A stretch of 10,376 nt of DNA from Planctomycetota bacterium. GTDB taxonomy: Bacteria; Planctomycetota; Phycisphaerae; Sedimentisphaerales; Anaerohalosphaeraceae. Both the position numbers and the translations under genes were made by a program. The DNA is taken from NCBI GenBank assembly GCA_030637065.1, contig DAOVVQ010000133.1:1-10376 (forward strand). The letters are read 5' to 3'. Below the pieces are notes generated by a model. That model made no database searches. It worked only from the letters and a program-made list of their open reading frames with translations, and was not told the DNA's origin. Below, one piece after another: positions 1 to 7,259 of the stretch (positions within the stretch are counted from its first letter, which is position 1; the number at the start of each line of letters is the position of its first letter).

Positions 1-1157
1 AAGAACAGGCACGTACCCACCGGCGGCGTACAGAGCCCGATGCACAGGTTCATGATCATTATAATGCCGAAGTGCAGCGGGTTCATGCCGAAGGCTGTGA
101 CGACCGGCAAAAAGATCGGCGTAAAGATCAGCACCGCCGGCGTCATATCCATGAACGTTCCCACCGCTAACAGGATCAGGTTGATTATCAGCAGCAGCAC
201 CCACTTCGTCTCGGTCAGGCCTAACAGGAACGCACTTATGTTCTGCGGCACGTTTTCATAGGCCAGCACCCAACTCATCGCCATCGACGTTGCCACCAGC
301 ATCATCACGACCGCGGTCGTTACCGCCGACTGGAGTATGATCTTCGGCAGGTCGCTGAACTTGACCTCGCGGTAGACGAAAACCGACAGGATAAACGAAT
401 AGACCACCGCGATAGCCGACGCCTCGGTGGCGGTGAAGATACCGCCCAATATCCCGCCGAGGACGATCACGATCAAGAGCAGGGCCGGTATCGCCTTGAA
501 GAAGCGGATGACGCTCTCGCCGAGGGTAAAGGTTTCGCCCCTGCCGTAGCCCCGCTTGACGGAAATGGTGCCGGCGACGACCATCAGGCCGAGCCCGACG
601 AGAACTCCCGGTACCACGCCAGCCATAAAGATCGCCGCGATCGAGCAGGCCCCGCCGGTCGCTAACGAATAGACGATCATCACGTTGCTCGGCGGGATCA
701 GCAGCCCCGTCGTCGCAGCGGTTATGCTTATCGACGCGTTAAAGTCGCGGTGGTAGCCCATCTTGTTCATCAGCGGGACCATGAACCCCCCTACCGACGA
801 CACAGCCGCCGCCGCAGAGCCCGAGATCGAGCCAAACAACATGCAGGTCAATATGTTAACAAAGGCAAGCCCGCCGCGGAATCTGCCGACGACAACATTG
901 GCAAAATCGATCAGCCGCCGGGCAATGCCGCCGTGGCCCATGAACAGGCCCGACAGGATAAAAAACGGTATCGCAAGGAGCGCAAAGCTGTCGATCCCGG
1001 TCGGCAACTGCTGTGCTACAGCCATCAGCGGGTCGGGGAATTGCCCTATCGCCACCACTGCCAGTATCGTCGCAATGCCCATCGAAAAGGCAACCGGCAC
1101 ATTGAGCACCAGCAGGATCACAAATGCGCTTATCAGTACGATTATTGGCAGTGACAT
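1..1157 (-). CDS. dctM: TRAP transporter large permease subunit DctM (3' end cut by window edge)
   Basis: This is the large membrane subunit of a TRAP transporter, which carries the solute and the coupling sodium ion across the inner membrane. The minus-strand frame from the ATG at 1157 is open to the left edge and gives 385 codons; the family is usually about 425 residues, so roughly the last 40 are missing. The translation begins MSLPIIVLISAFVILL and is strongly hydrophobic throughout. It carries DctM signatures: LLAIPFFILSG, the GSISGSAAAAVSSVGG segment followed by VPLM and MGY, the LLIPPSN segment, and near the edge NLCIGLCTPPVGT, the second pseudo-symmetric PP motif. The start is supported by GAGGT a few bases upstream in the 13-base gap after dctQ. 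It is the last of the three TRAP genes seen, in the order P-Q-M. The family call is secure; the substrate cannot be read from this subunit. Confidence 0.96.
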   Translation of the reverse strand, partial: MSLPIIVLISAFVILLVLNVPVAFSMGIATILAVVAIGQFPDPLMAVAQQLPTGIDSFALLAIPFFILSGLFMGHGGIARRLIDFANVVVGRFRGGLAFVNILTCMLFGSISGSAAAAVSSVGGFMVPLMNKMGYHRDFNASISITAATTGLLIPPSNVMIVYSLATGGACSIAAIFMAGVVPGVLVGLGLMVVAGTISVKRGYGRGETFTLGESVIRFFKAIPALLLIVIVLGGILGGIFTATEASAIAVVYSFILSVFVYREVKFSDLPKIILQSAVTTAVVMMLVATSMAMSWVLAYENVPQNISAFLLGLTETKWVLLLIINLILLAVGTFMDMTPAVLIFTPIFLPVVTAFGMNPLHFGIIMIMNLCIGLCTPPVGTCLF

Positions 1158-1170
1158 ATTTTACCTCGTA

Positions 1171-1749
1171 TCAATCATCCGCTGGGTCGGCATCGGTATC
1201 ATTCGGCGATCCTGTATTTTCGTCATCGAGAAGAGTGGCGATCTTTTCGACCAGCCGCTCGTCTTCGCCCTTGACAAGAAAACCGATCTTTTCGACCAGC
1301 AGCTCGACGCTGTAGAGCACGAGAAAGAATCCGCTAATGGGGACCGCTAAGTAGACATAACCCATCTTCAGGCCCATCGCAGGGGAAATCTGTCCGAGCC
1401 GGAAGGTAAGTCTCGCCAGCCTGATACCGCCTACGAGCATCACGCTTGCCGAAAAGATCGCGATACAGGCAAAGACGAATATCTCGATATAGAGACGTTT
1501 GCGGGCGGAAAATTTTGAAACGAAATAATCGATCCCAAGATGTGCCCCGCGGTTAAGAGCGACACAAGCACCCAAAAGCCCCACCCATATCATCAGAAAG
1601 GTAGCCAGCTCTTCCGTCCAGGAACTGGGGTCCTTTAGCACGTACCGGCTGAATACCTGCCAGACAACGTCCAATACCAGCACCGTCATGACAACGGTCA
1701 GCAGGACTTCCAGTATCCGTGTAAGCATCTTACGCGTGGCGGCGATCAT
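1171..1749 (-). CDS. dctQ: TRAP transporter small permease subunit DctQ
   Basis: This is the 192-residue small membrane subunit of the TRAP transporter, which forms the membrane complex with DctM. Four hydrophobic segments are visible at about residues 12-32, 46-66, 86-108 and 130-152. The family signature lies between the first two: QVFSRYVL, then SWTEELATFLMIWVGLLGA, then a Gly-Asp pair in HLGIDYF. The C-terminus (about 162-192) is a highly acidic hydrophilic tail ending NDTDADPADD, somewhat longer than needed for the fold and probably cytoplasmic. The ATG at 1749 lies 3 bases after the dctP stop, and its Shine-Dalgarno (GAGGTG, complement of 1759-1764) sits inside the end of dctP, so translation is likely coupled. 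The next gene, dctM, starts 13 bases downstream. Confidence 0.95.
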   Translation of the reverse strand: MIAATRKMLTRILEVLLTVVMTVLVLDVVWQVFSRYVLKDPSSWTEELATFLMIWVGLLGACVALNRGAHLGIDYFVSKFSARKRLYIEIFVFACIAIFSASVMLVGGIRLARLTFRLGQISPAMGLKMGYVYLAVPISGFFLVLYSVELLVEKIGFLVKGEDERLVEKIATLLDDENTGSPNDTDADPADD

Positions 1750-1752
1750 ATC

Positions 1753-2742
1753 TTATTGCACCTCGCCGATCCTTTTGGCAAGATCGCCGATCGGCGTGCC
1801 TTTATATTTCGCGAGCATCGCACTGACCGCATCGCGGAACGGCTGCTTGTCGGGCTTTATGATCTTAACACCGGCGGCGGCGATCGCGTCGAGCGATTCC
1901 TGCTGGAACTCGGCCCAGAGCTTTCGCTGATACGTAACGGATTCATCGACAGCCGCCTGGAGTATCTGCTGCTGGTCCGCCGTAAGCTGGCTCCAAATTA
2001 TCGGGCTGACGATCAGGACATCAGGCGGCATCGTGTGTTCGTCGAGCACGTAGAACTTGCATATCTCATAATGCCGCGAGGTATACAGACTCGGCGGATT
2101 GTTCTCGGCCCCGTCGACTACGCCCTGCTGGAGAGAGGTATAAAGCTCGCCCCAGTCGATCGGCGTGGCCTTTCCGCCCATCGTATTTACCATCTCCAGT
2201 GCGATCGGGCTCTTCTGGACGCGAATCTTCATCCCAGCCAGATCGGCAGGCGAATTGATCGGCTTTTTGACCGTATAAAAACTGCGTGCCCCGGCACCGT
2301 AAAAGCACAGGCCCCTAAGACTCTTCTTTTCGCCGGATGCCAGGAGCTGTTTTCCAATATCGCCAAGGAGCACATCCCAGTAATGCTCAGTATCGCGAAA
2401 GATATACGGCAGCCCCAAAACCTTCATCTCCTCGACGAAGCCCTCCATCACCGACGACGACGTCTTGGTCATGGCAAGCGTCCCCATCTGCACGCGTTCG
2501 AGGCATTCCTTCTCCGTGCCAAGCTGCTCGGAGGGATATATCTCGACCTTCATCGTCCCAGCGGATTTCTCAGCGACCTTCTCCGCCATGAACTCCATAG
2601 CCTTGTGAACGGGATGGTTCATGTCGAGCCCGTGGGCAAGTTTGAGCACCTTGACGCCCGAATCGTCCTTGCCGCACCCAGAAAGGGCCATAAAGGCCAC
2701 ACAAAGAATCGCCAAATACGTGATACCGCCAAATCTCTTCAT
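1753..2742 (-). CDS. dctP: TRAP transporter solute-binding receptor DctP, lipoprotein form (sugar-acid/carboxylate type)
   Basis: This extracytoplasmic receptor captures the substrate and hands it to DctQM. The start was set at the ATG at 2742 (329 residues) and not at an in-frame ATG 40 codons upstream, because GAAAGGTAG precedes it and the protein then begins with a proper lipoprotein signal: a Lys/Arg start, a hydrophobic core and the lipobox LSGC with Cys23. DctP-family features follow: VLKLAHGLDMNHPVHKA, the EIYPSEQLGTEKECLE segment, LPYIFRD, and AGMKIRV, whose Arg174 is the expected residue that salt-bridges the substrate carboxylate. The segment GVVDGAENNPPSLYTSRHYE (about 207-226) resembles receptors for hexuronates and related sugar acids; that substrate class is an inference. 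A lipid anchor is less common than a free periplasmic receptor. It heads the minus-strand operon. Confidence 0.95.
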   Translation of the reverse strand: MKRFGGITYLAILCVAFMALSGCGKDDSGVKVLKLAHGLDMNHPVHKAMEFMAEKVAEKSAGTMKVEIYPSEQLGTEKECLERVQMGTLAMTKTSSSVMEGFVEEMKVLGLPYIFRDTEHYWDVLLGDIGKQLLASGEKKSLRGLCFYGAGARSFYTVKKPINSPADLAGMKIRVQKSPIALEMVNTMGGKATPIDWGELYTSLQQGVVDGAENNPPSLYTSRHYEICKFYVLDEHTMPPDVLIVSPIIWSQLTADQQQILQAAVDESVTYQRKLWAEFQQESLDAIAAAGVKIIKPDKQPFRDAVSAMLAKYKGTPIGDLAKRIGEVQ

Positions 2743-2813
2743 GATGCTACCTTTCGCAAGAACAGCAGATACATTTGACATCCTTTTAACTGGGACAGGG
2801 CCGTTTGTCCAAC

Positions 2814-2838
2814 AAAATTGCCCGCTGGAGGCAATTTT
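2814..2838. promoter_or_regulatory. Hairpin in the dctP leader (possible operator or attenuator)
   Basis: AAAATTGCC and GGCAATTTT form a perfect 9-bp stem around the 7-base loop CGCTGGA, about 72 bases upstream of the dctP start. The stem is A+T-rich and flanked by A and T runs, so on either strand it could act as a weak intrinsic terminator. Its position suggests a leader attenuator or a dyad operator for a local regulator. Function is inferred only from position and symmetry. Confidence 0.4.
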
Positions 2839-2849
2839 TAGTCTCAGGG

Positions 2850-2878
2850 CTGACTTTTGCACTTTTTTTTGGTAGAAT
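2850..2878 (+). promoter_or_regulatory. Candidate sigma70-type promoter for the sigma-factor operon
   Basis: CTGACT (2850-2855, 4 of 6 matches to TTGACA) and TAGAAT (2873-2878, 5 of 6 matches to TATAAT) are separated by 17 bases, and an 8-base T run lies in the spacer. It points toward the sigma gene at 3100 and would give a leader of about 215 bases containing the inverted repeats. Such matches arise by chance in A+T-rich DNA, so support is modest. No clear ECF-type (AAC/CGT) promoter was seen. Confidence 0.3.
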
Positions 2879-2940
2879 TATGGAGAGTTGCAGAATCTTT
2901 AATTCGCTACAATTGCAATATCGCTGGACGAAACCATCGC

Positions 2941-3020
2941 GTAGGATGGGTAACTTGTTACCCATGCGGTTCTGTAAGGCCGTACGTGCAGTATGGGTAG
3001 CAGTTACCCATACTGCTGTG
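2941..3020. repeat. REP/BIME-like element: two perfect inverted repeats of ATGGGTA(AC)
   Basis: The first unit (2946-2965) is ATGGGTAAC-TT-GTTACCCAT, a perfect 9-bp stem. The second (2988-3016) is GCAGTATGGGTA-GCAGT-TACCCATACTGC, a perfect 12-bp stem with a 5-base loop. They are separated by 22 bases that include the palindrome CGTACG. Because all four arms share ATGGGTA or its complement, the outer arms (2946-2954 with 3003-3011) can also pair over 9 bp, so alternative folds compete. Paired inverted units in an intergenic region resemble REP/BIME elements mobilised by RAYT transposases; copies elsewhere cannot be seen from this window. A role as a leader structure or protein-binding dyad is the alternative. 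Confidence 0.6.
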
Positions 3021-3021
3021 G

Positions 3022-3087
3022 TCAAAAAACCCATTTTTGAATTTTGATTTGTGATTTTGCATTTTAATTTTTAATATTTGATTTTGC
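3022..3087. repeat. A+T-rich low-complexity tract with ATTTTGATTT-type repeats
   Basis: The tract is nearly all A and T with recurring ATTTTG, ATTTT and GATTTTGCA units (for example 3041-3060 and 3079-3087), in sharp contrast to the G+C-rich genes on both sides. It ends just before the GGGAG ribosome binding site of the sigma gene. It could keep the initiation region unstructured, bind a nucleoid protein, or be part of the neighbouring repeat element. No function is established. Confidence 0.55.
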
Positions 3088-3099
3088 ACCGGGAGCAAT

Positions 3100-3708
3100 A
3101 TGGCCGAAGAGTTCGACAAAAAGAAGCTGCGGCAACTCGCCCGTCGGGATGGAGATGCGGTTGCCGACTGGTTCGAGACCTTTTGCGACAAGCTCTACAC
3201 GTTCGTATTCTACAGGGTTAGCGAAGATCCGCTGATGGCCGCTGACGTTGTTCGGGAAACCTTCCTGGCGGCACTTAGGCAAATTTCGCAGTTTGACGTC
3301 AGCTACGGCTCCATGTTCGCATGGCTGACTCATCTCAGCGCCGATTGCGTAAAAAAGGCCCTGCATAACGCCGGAAAAGAGCGGTCCCAGCAGCATATCT
3401 GGACCGGGCTGGACCAAAGCCTGGCAACTGCCTGTCAAAACATCGCAACCGAGCCGATACCCGAGGAGCTTCTGGAGAGGACCGAAACCGCCCAGCTTGT
3501 GCAAATGACACTGGCGAGCATTCCGGACAGATACAGCGATATCCTTACCGATTATTATTACAAGATGAACACCACCGGTCAGATCGCCGGCGCCATGGAA
3601 GAGGACGAACTTGCAGTTACCGCGACGCTCTATCAGGGGCGGCTGGCTTTTAAGGCGGCTTTTACCAAACTGGCGGCATGGCTGAAACCGGATGGAGCGA
3701 AAGGATAG
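3100..3708 (+). CDS. ECF-like RNA polymerase sigma factor
   Basis: This 202-residue protein has the two-domain layout of extracytoplasmic-function sigma factors, which direct RNA polymerase to a small regulon. Region 2 lies at about residues 24-92: FETFCDKLYTFVFYRV, then the helix AADVVRETFLAALRQISQF (canonical form DLVQETFLAA) and the FAWLTHLSADCVKKAL segment. A linker follows (93-127). Region 4 is at about 128-192, with LASIPDRYSDILTDYYYKMN and the helix-turn-helix GQIAGAMEEDELAVTATLYQGRLAFKAAF, in which ELAVTATLYQGR is the recognition helix. The region 2 core and recognition helix depart from the usual consensus, so promoter specificity is probably unusual. The ATG has GGGAG four bases upstream. 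The next gene starts 2 bases after the stop and encodes a membrane protein that may control it. The ECF subgroup was not assigned. Confidence 0.85.
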   Translation: MAEEFDKKKLRQLARRDGDAVADWFETFCDKLYTFVFYRVSEDPLMAADVVRETFLAALRQISQFDVSYGSMFAWLTHLSADCVKKALHNAGKERSQQHIWTGLDQSLATACQNIATEPIPEELLERTETAQLVQMTLASIPDRYSDILTDYYYKMNTTGQIAGAMEEDELAVTATLYQGRLAFKAAFTKLAAWLKPDGAKG

Positions 3709-3710
3709 CT

Positions 3711-6407
3711 ATGGCCAGTCGCGACCATCTCGAACGAAATATCGAAAGACTGCTCCTGGCCGTCGAACCGCAACTGGAACTGCCCCAGCCGACAAAGGAC
3801 GAAATAGCTGCCCAGCTCAGAGACGAGGCCGAGGCATTATCGACAACCCCTCATTCGGGGCCGCTGTCAACCGCGACTATCGGTTATCGCCGGATGATCG
3901 CCATTGCATGTGCCTTTGTGTTCGTAGCGACGGTAATTACCGCGGTTCTGCTGACGCTGCACTTTGCCGAAAAAGAAAGGCTCGCCCGCGAGACCGCACA
4001 ACAGGACCCCAGCCGCCGATCGCAAGCCGCCAAACCGGCAGAGCAGACCTCGACCGAAAAGACCGACGCAAAAAACGCCGAAATGCAGGCGAAACTGAAA
4101 GCGGAATTCGAACAGATATTTGCCATGGCCGCCGCAAGCGATGTGGGTGCGCTTATCGCAATGCTGCGAACGGGCCAGTTTGTCAGCAAACTCGCCGCTG
4201 CGAATTACCTCGGACAACTCGCCGGAGCCGAAGCGATCGATGTCCTGCAGCAGATGAGCACGCAATGGTATGACGACAAACCCGACAATCCTTTTGTCGA
4301 AGCAATAGACAGCATCGAGACCCGCCTCGAAAAGCAGCAGCAACAGCTCGCACAGGATATCCGCCAACGCGAGCAATTGGAAAAGGATGCGAAAGAAGCG
4401 GCAGAGGCCGAGCAAATCCGAAAACTGACCGCATGGCACCGTCCGGCAACGACCTGCACCGGCATCGTTACGGCAGCATCCGGTGAGCCCATCGCCGGAG
4501 CCGCCGTTACCAGCCGCCTGTATCCCGCCGACCGGGACAAGCGACTTTTTCATCCCGGCACACCCGAAGCAAAAACCGTCAGCGCCGACAACGGCAGCTT
4601 CCATATCGAAATAACCGGCCCCAGCGGGCCGAAAAAATTCGACCGGTTCGTCACGTTCGAGCACCCTCAATTCGCAACCGCATGGCAATATGTCCCGCTG
4701 GGCAACCTGTATGATCTGAAAATCCGGCTCCTGGAGTCGGCTGAGGTGACCGGTATCGTCGTAGGAGCAGACGACCGGCCGCTGCCCACGGCAAAGGTAG
4801 TCGCAAAGCTAAAGCCCGACCCGGGCCATGCGATCACTGACAACTCATATATCACCGCTGTTACCGACAGCGACGGACGATTTGTAATCGAAAACATCTT
4901 CGCCGGAGCCCGCACCCACATCGACGCAGTCGCCGCCGGATACGTCAGATACACCACACGCCAATACGGCGACAATGCCTACCCGGTACGGGCCGGGACC
5001 GAAGACGTCTGGATCGCAATGCTGCCCGGAGGCGCGATCTTCGGACAACTCATCATGAAGGACAAGCAGTACCGGGGCCCGCAGATCACCGTCAGCGCCG
5101 TCCGGCAAGGTCAAACACGGGGCATAGCTACCACCGACGACAACGGACAATTCGAGATCGAAGGCCTTTCCGCAGGCGCCTTTACCCTCGACATCGACAA
5201 GGCGGACCTGGCCCTGGCAGGCCTGTTCTATCCGGGCGGGCAAGATGTTGAAGTAATTGCAGGCCGGACGGTACTGGCCATGGTCGAATTGCAGCAGGGA
5301 CGGTCCGTAATACTCAGGATCGTCGACGAAAAAACCGGCAGAGACCCGGGCAGCCGACGCTTTGCGCTGTTTGCGCGAACGGACAGCCCTGCCGACCGCC
5401 GCCATAGCGGGCCGCTGACGATCAGCCATACAAACCCTGCCGGCGGGGCCATGCTGAACCTTCCGCCGGGGACATACGACCTGCTGACGGCAACGTGGCA
5501 CGAGGGCGACTACAAAAACATCATGCAGACATTTACCGTCGAGCCCGGGACAAGCACCCAGGTTGTAACAGCGGAGATCGACGCCGGCCCGATATTAACG
5601 GGACAACTCGTAACCCCCTCCGGCGACGGCATCGAAGGTTATGTATGGTTTGGAAAACAAAAGATCGCCACCGACAAAGATGGTGTGTTCATAATTGCCG
5701 GCGATGCCCGCCCTGCCGGCAGCATCCCCGTCGGATACGCTTTCAGTTCCGACTCTACACTGGCCCGCGCCTTTACCACCCGCCACATCGGCGAACCGAA
5801 CGATCTGCTCATCGAGCTTACGCCGCCGGCATCCATAGTCGGCCTTGTCGTCGATGACGATGAGCAGCCTGTTGCCAATCCGCAGGTGCGGCTGGCCCTG
5901 CATTTGCCCCAGACAGAGCGGCTAAAGTTCGACACCCCCGAAGAAACCGTCTGGAATATCAACTCGGATGAGAGCGGCTGGTTCCACATCGAACGGATAC
6001 CGACGGGGCTGCCGCTGACGCTCTTTGTCGGATATGGTGACGATCCGACCGCAATGAACATCGATGATCCCGGCTCTGAGGTCCTGTTTATCGGGAAAAT
6101 ATCGCAAGGCAGCGATGGTAAAAATGAGCCAGATCGGGTAGAATGGACCGAAACGGTGGCTGGCCGCGTTACAGGCCCCGATAATCAGCCTGTTATCGGA
6201 CTAAACGTCACCGCCAAGGCCGAAAACCGCACCGTTACTGATGTTACGGACATCAATGGACGATATGAACTAAACGGGCTCGGAAAAGGTACTATCAGGC
6301 TTACCGCCGGCGACAGACTCAGCGAAAACCCTTTGTACAACCGCAGTTACGTAATTGGCGACAGTAATGACATAAATATCCAGTTGCCTCAGCAGGAGCC
6401 GAAATAA
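3711..6407 (+). CDS. Large single-pass membrane protein with carboxypeptidase-regulatory-like repeats; candidate anti-sigma/sensor
   Basis: This 898-residue protein starts at the ATG at 3711, preceded by AAGGA at 5-base spacing; an in-frame ATG at 3678 lies within the sigma gene and lacks such a site. Residues 1-58 are a charged helical, presumably cytoplasmic part, followed by one membrane span at about 62-84. Outside come a Ser/Thr/Lys-rich linker, a helical HEAT-like stretch (about 128-205) and a coiled coil (about 202-238). About seven carboxypeptidase-regulatory-like or Cna-B-like beta domains follow, beginning near 249, 345, 442, 530, 628, 708 and 815. They show the recurrent pattern V.G.V....G.P..A.V with TD.DGRF.I.....G, for example DSDGRFVIENIFAG (387-400) and DINGRYELNGLGKG (847-860). 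Such domains bind or scaffold rather than catalyse. Coupling to the sigma gene suggests the N-terminus binds it, although no zinc-binding HxxxCxxC anti-sigma motif is seen. The anti-sigma role is inferred. Confidence 0.8.
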   Translation: MASRDHLERNIERLLLAVEPQLELPQPTKDEIAAQLRDEAEALSTTPHSGPLSTATIGYRRMIAIACAFVFVATVITAVLLTLHFAEKERLARETAQQDPSRRSQAAKPAEQTSTEKTDAKNAEMQAKLKAEFEQIFAMAAASDVGALIAMLRTGQFVSKLAAANYLGQLAGAEAIDVLQQMSTQWYDDKPDNPFVEAIDSIETRLEKQQQQLAQDIRQREQLEKDAKEAAEAEQIRKLTAWHRPATTCTGIVTAASGEPIAGAAVTSRLYPADRDKRLFHPGTPEAKTVSADNGSFHIEITGPSGPKKFDRFVTFEHPQFATAWQYVPLGNLYDLKIRLLESAEVTGIVVGADDRPLPTAKVVAKLKPDPGHAITDNSYITAVTDSDGRFVIENIFAGARTHIDAVAAGYVRYTTRQYGDNAYPVRAGTEDVWIAMLPGGAIFGQLIMKDKQYRGPQITVSAVRQGQTRGIATTDDNGQFEIEGLSAGAFTLDIDKADLALAGLFYPGGQDVEVIAGRTVLAMVELQQGRSVILRIVDEKTGRDPGSRRFALFARTDSPADRRHSGPLTISHTNPAGGAMLNLPPGTYDLLTATWHEGDYKNIMQTFTVEPGTSTQVVTAEIDAGPILTGQLVTPSGDGIEGYVWFGKQKIATDKDGVFIIAGDARPAGSIPVGYAFSSDSTLARAFTTRHIGEPNDLLIELTPPASIVGLVVDDDEQPVANPQVRLALHLPQTERLKFDTPEETVWNINSDESGWFHIERIPTGLPLTLFVGYGDDPTAMNIDDPGSEVLFIGKISQGSDGKNEPDRVEWTETVAGRVTGPDNQPVIGLNVTAKAENRTVTDVTDINGRYELNGLGKGTIRLTAGDRLSENPLYNRSYVIGDSNDINIQLPQQEPK

Positions 6408-6509
6408 AGCCGCCGCCCGCCTCTTAGGGCGACAAACTTTAACCGTAACGGCTGCTTACGCCGCCAGCCACTATTGACCGCGGCAACCGTTTTGTTACAG
6501 GGAGAATAC
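6408..6509. other. Short intergenic gap before the glycosyltransferase
   Basis: No gene is seen here. There are only weak dyads: CGCCC/GGGCG with an 8-base loop just after the 6407 stop, and GGCTG/CAGCC further on. Neither has a T run, so termination is doubtful. AGGGAG (6499-6504) serves as the ribosome binding site for the gene at 6510. The 102-base gap is the only substantial break in the plus-strand gene series, so a separate promoter for the glycosylation genes is possible. Confidence 0.5.
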
Positions 6510-7259
6510 ATGTTCGAAGATAAAAAAGTTGTCGTGGTAATGCCGGCTTACAATGCCGCGCAGACTATCGAGAAGACATATCGCGAGGTAATGGACCAGA
6601 ACATCGTCGACCAGGTCATCATCGTCGACGACGCCAGCAGCGACGATACAAGCGAGATCGCCGCCGAGCTTGCCAACACCATCGTACACACGCACGAAAA
6701 AAACCGCGGATACGGCGCAAACCAGAAGACGTGCTACAAACTCGCGCTCGACGCCGGAGCGGACATCGTCATCATGGTACACCCCGACTATCAGTACACA
6801 CCACAGCTCATCCCGGCAATGGCCTCGATGATCGGCAACGGCCTGTACCACTGCGTCTTGGGCTCGCGAATCCTCGGCGGATACGCACTCAGGGGCGGGA
6901 TGCCACTCTGGAAATACATCGCCAACAGACTGCTGACACTGTCGGAAAACGTACTGATGGGAGCGAAACTCTCCGAATACCACACCGGCTACCGCGCCTT
7001 TTCAAGAGAACTTATCGAGAAACTGCAATTGGAAGAAAATTCCGACGACTTCGTCTTCGACAACCAGATGCTCGCTGAGATTCTCTGGCTCGGTTATCAG
7101 ATCGCCGAGGTGAGTTGCCCGACGAAGTATTTCCAGGAAGCGTCGTCGATCAACTTTCGCAGAAGTTGCAGGTACGGATTCGGATGCCTCGGCACCGCCC
7201 TTACCTTCCGTCTTGCCAAAGCAGGCCTGATCAAATCCAGACTCTTTCGACAGCAATGA
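6510..7259 (+). CDS. Family 2 glycosyltransferase, DPM1-like (polyprenyl-phosphate sugar synthase type)
   Basis: This 249-residue cytoplasmic enzyme has the GT-A fold of family 2 and most resembles dolichol/polyprenyl-phosphate mannosyltransferases, which move a sugar from a nucleotide donor to a lipid phosphate. The nucleotide-sugar half shows VVVVMPAYNAAQTIEK (7-22), VIIVDDASSDDT (36-47) and the NRGYGANQKT segment (65-74). The metal-binding position reads HPDYQYTP (91-98), as in a DPM1-like subgroup, and not a plain DxD. Acceptor-side motifs follow: LGSRILGG (117-124), GGMPLWKYIANRLLT, LSEYHTGYRAFSRE (154-167), NSDDFVFDNQMLAE (177-190) and PTKYFQEASSINF (204-216). No membrane helix pair follows the catalytic domain. 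The ATG at 6510 was preferred over a TTG at 6474 because AGGGAG lies 5 bases upstream. The last bases overlap the next gene. The sugar identity is unknown. Confidence 0.9.
   Translation: MFEDKKVVVVMPAYNAAQTIEKTYREVMDQNIVDQVIIVDDASSDDTSEIAAELANTIVHTHEKNRGYGANQKTCYKLALDAGADIVIMVHPDYQYTPQLIPAMASMIGNGLYHCVLGSRILGGYALRGGMPLWKYIANRLLTLSENVLMGAKLSEYHTGYRAFSRELIEKLQLEENSDDFVFDNQMLAEILWLGYQIAEVSCPTKYFQEASSINFRRSCRYGFGCLGTALTFRLAKAGLIKSRLFRQQ

Larger units (their letters stand above)
2743..3099. other. Divergent intergenic region between the TRAP operon and the sigma-factor operon
   Basis: This 357-base stretch has no convincing gene; the short frames in it lack codon bias and family resemblance. It contains the dctP ribosome binding site (complement of about 2748-2756), a weak hairpin GGACA/TGTCC (2793-2810), a stronger 9-bp hairpin (2814-2838), a candidate rightward promoter (2850-2878), two perfect inverted repeats (2946-3016) and an A+T-rich tract (about 3022-3087). 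No clear leftward sigma70-type promoter for dctP could be picked out. Confidence 0.8.

Noticed and set aside
1756..2778. 340-codon plus-strand open frame opposite dctP
   Set aside because: It is the antisense shadow of a well-supported gene and shows no recognisable domain.
2743..2862. Longer dctP start giving 40 extra N-terminal residues
   Set aside because: The extension is not signal-like and would bury the lipoprotein signal; the ATG at 2742 has a good ribosome binding site and puts the lipobox at Cys23.
3678..3710. Earlier in-frame ATG for the large membrane protein
   Set aside because: It lies inside the sigma gene without a ribosome binding site, while AAGGA stands 5 bases before the ATG at 3711.
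3867..4688. 273-codon minus-strand open frame opposite the large membrane protein
   Set aside because: It is a low-complexity Cys/Gly/Arg-rich antisense shadow without a family pattern.
6408..6450. Possible terminator after the large membrane protein gene
   Set aside because: The stem is only 5 bp with an 8-base loop and no T run follows, so it was not annotated as a terminator.
7115..7255. Extended start for TMTC-like copy 1
   Set aside because: The extra 47 residues lie within the glycosyltransferase gene and have no counterpart in copy 2, whose start aligns with the ATG at 7256.
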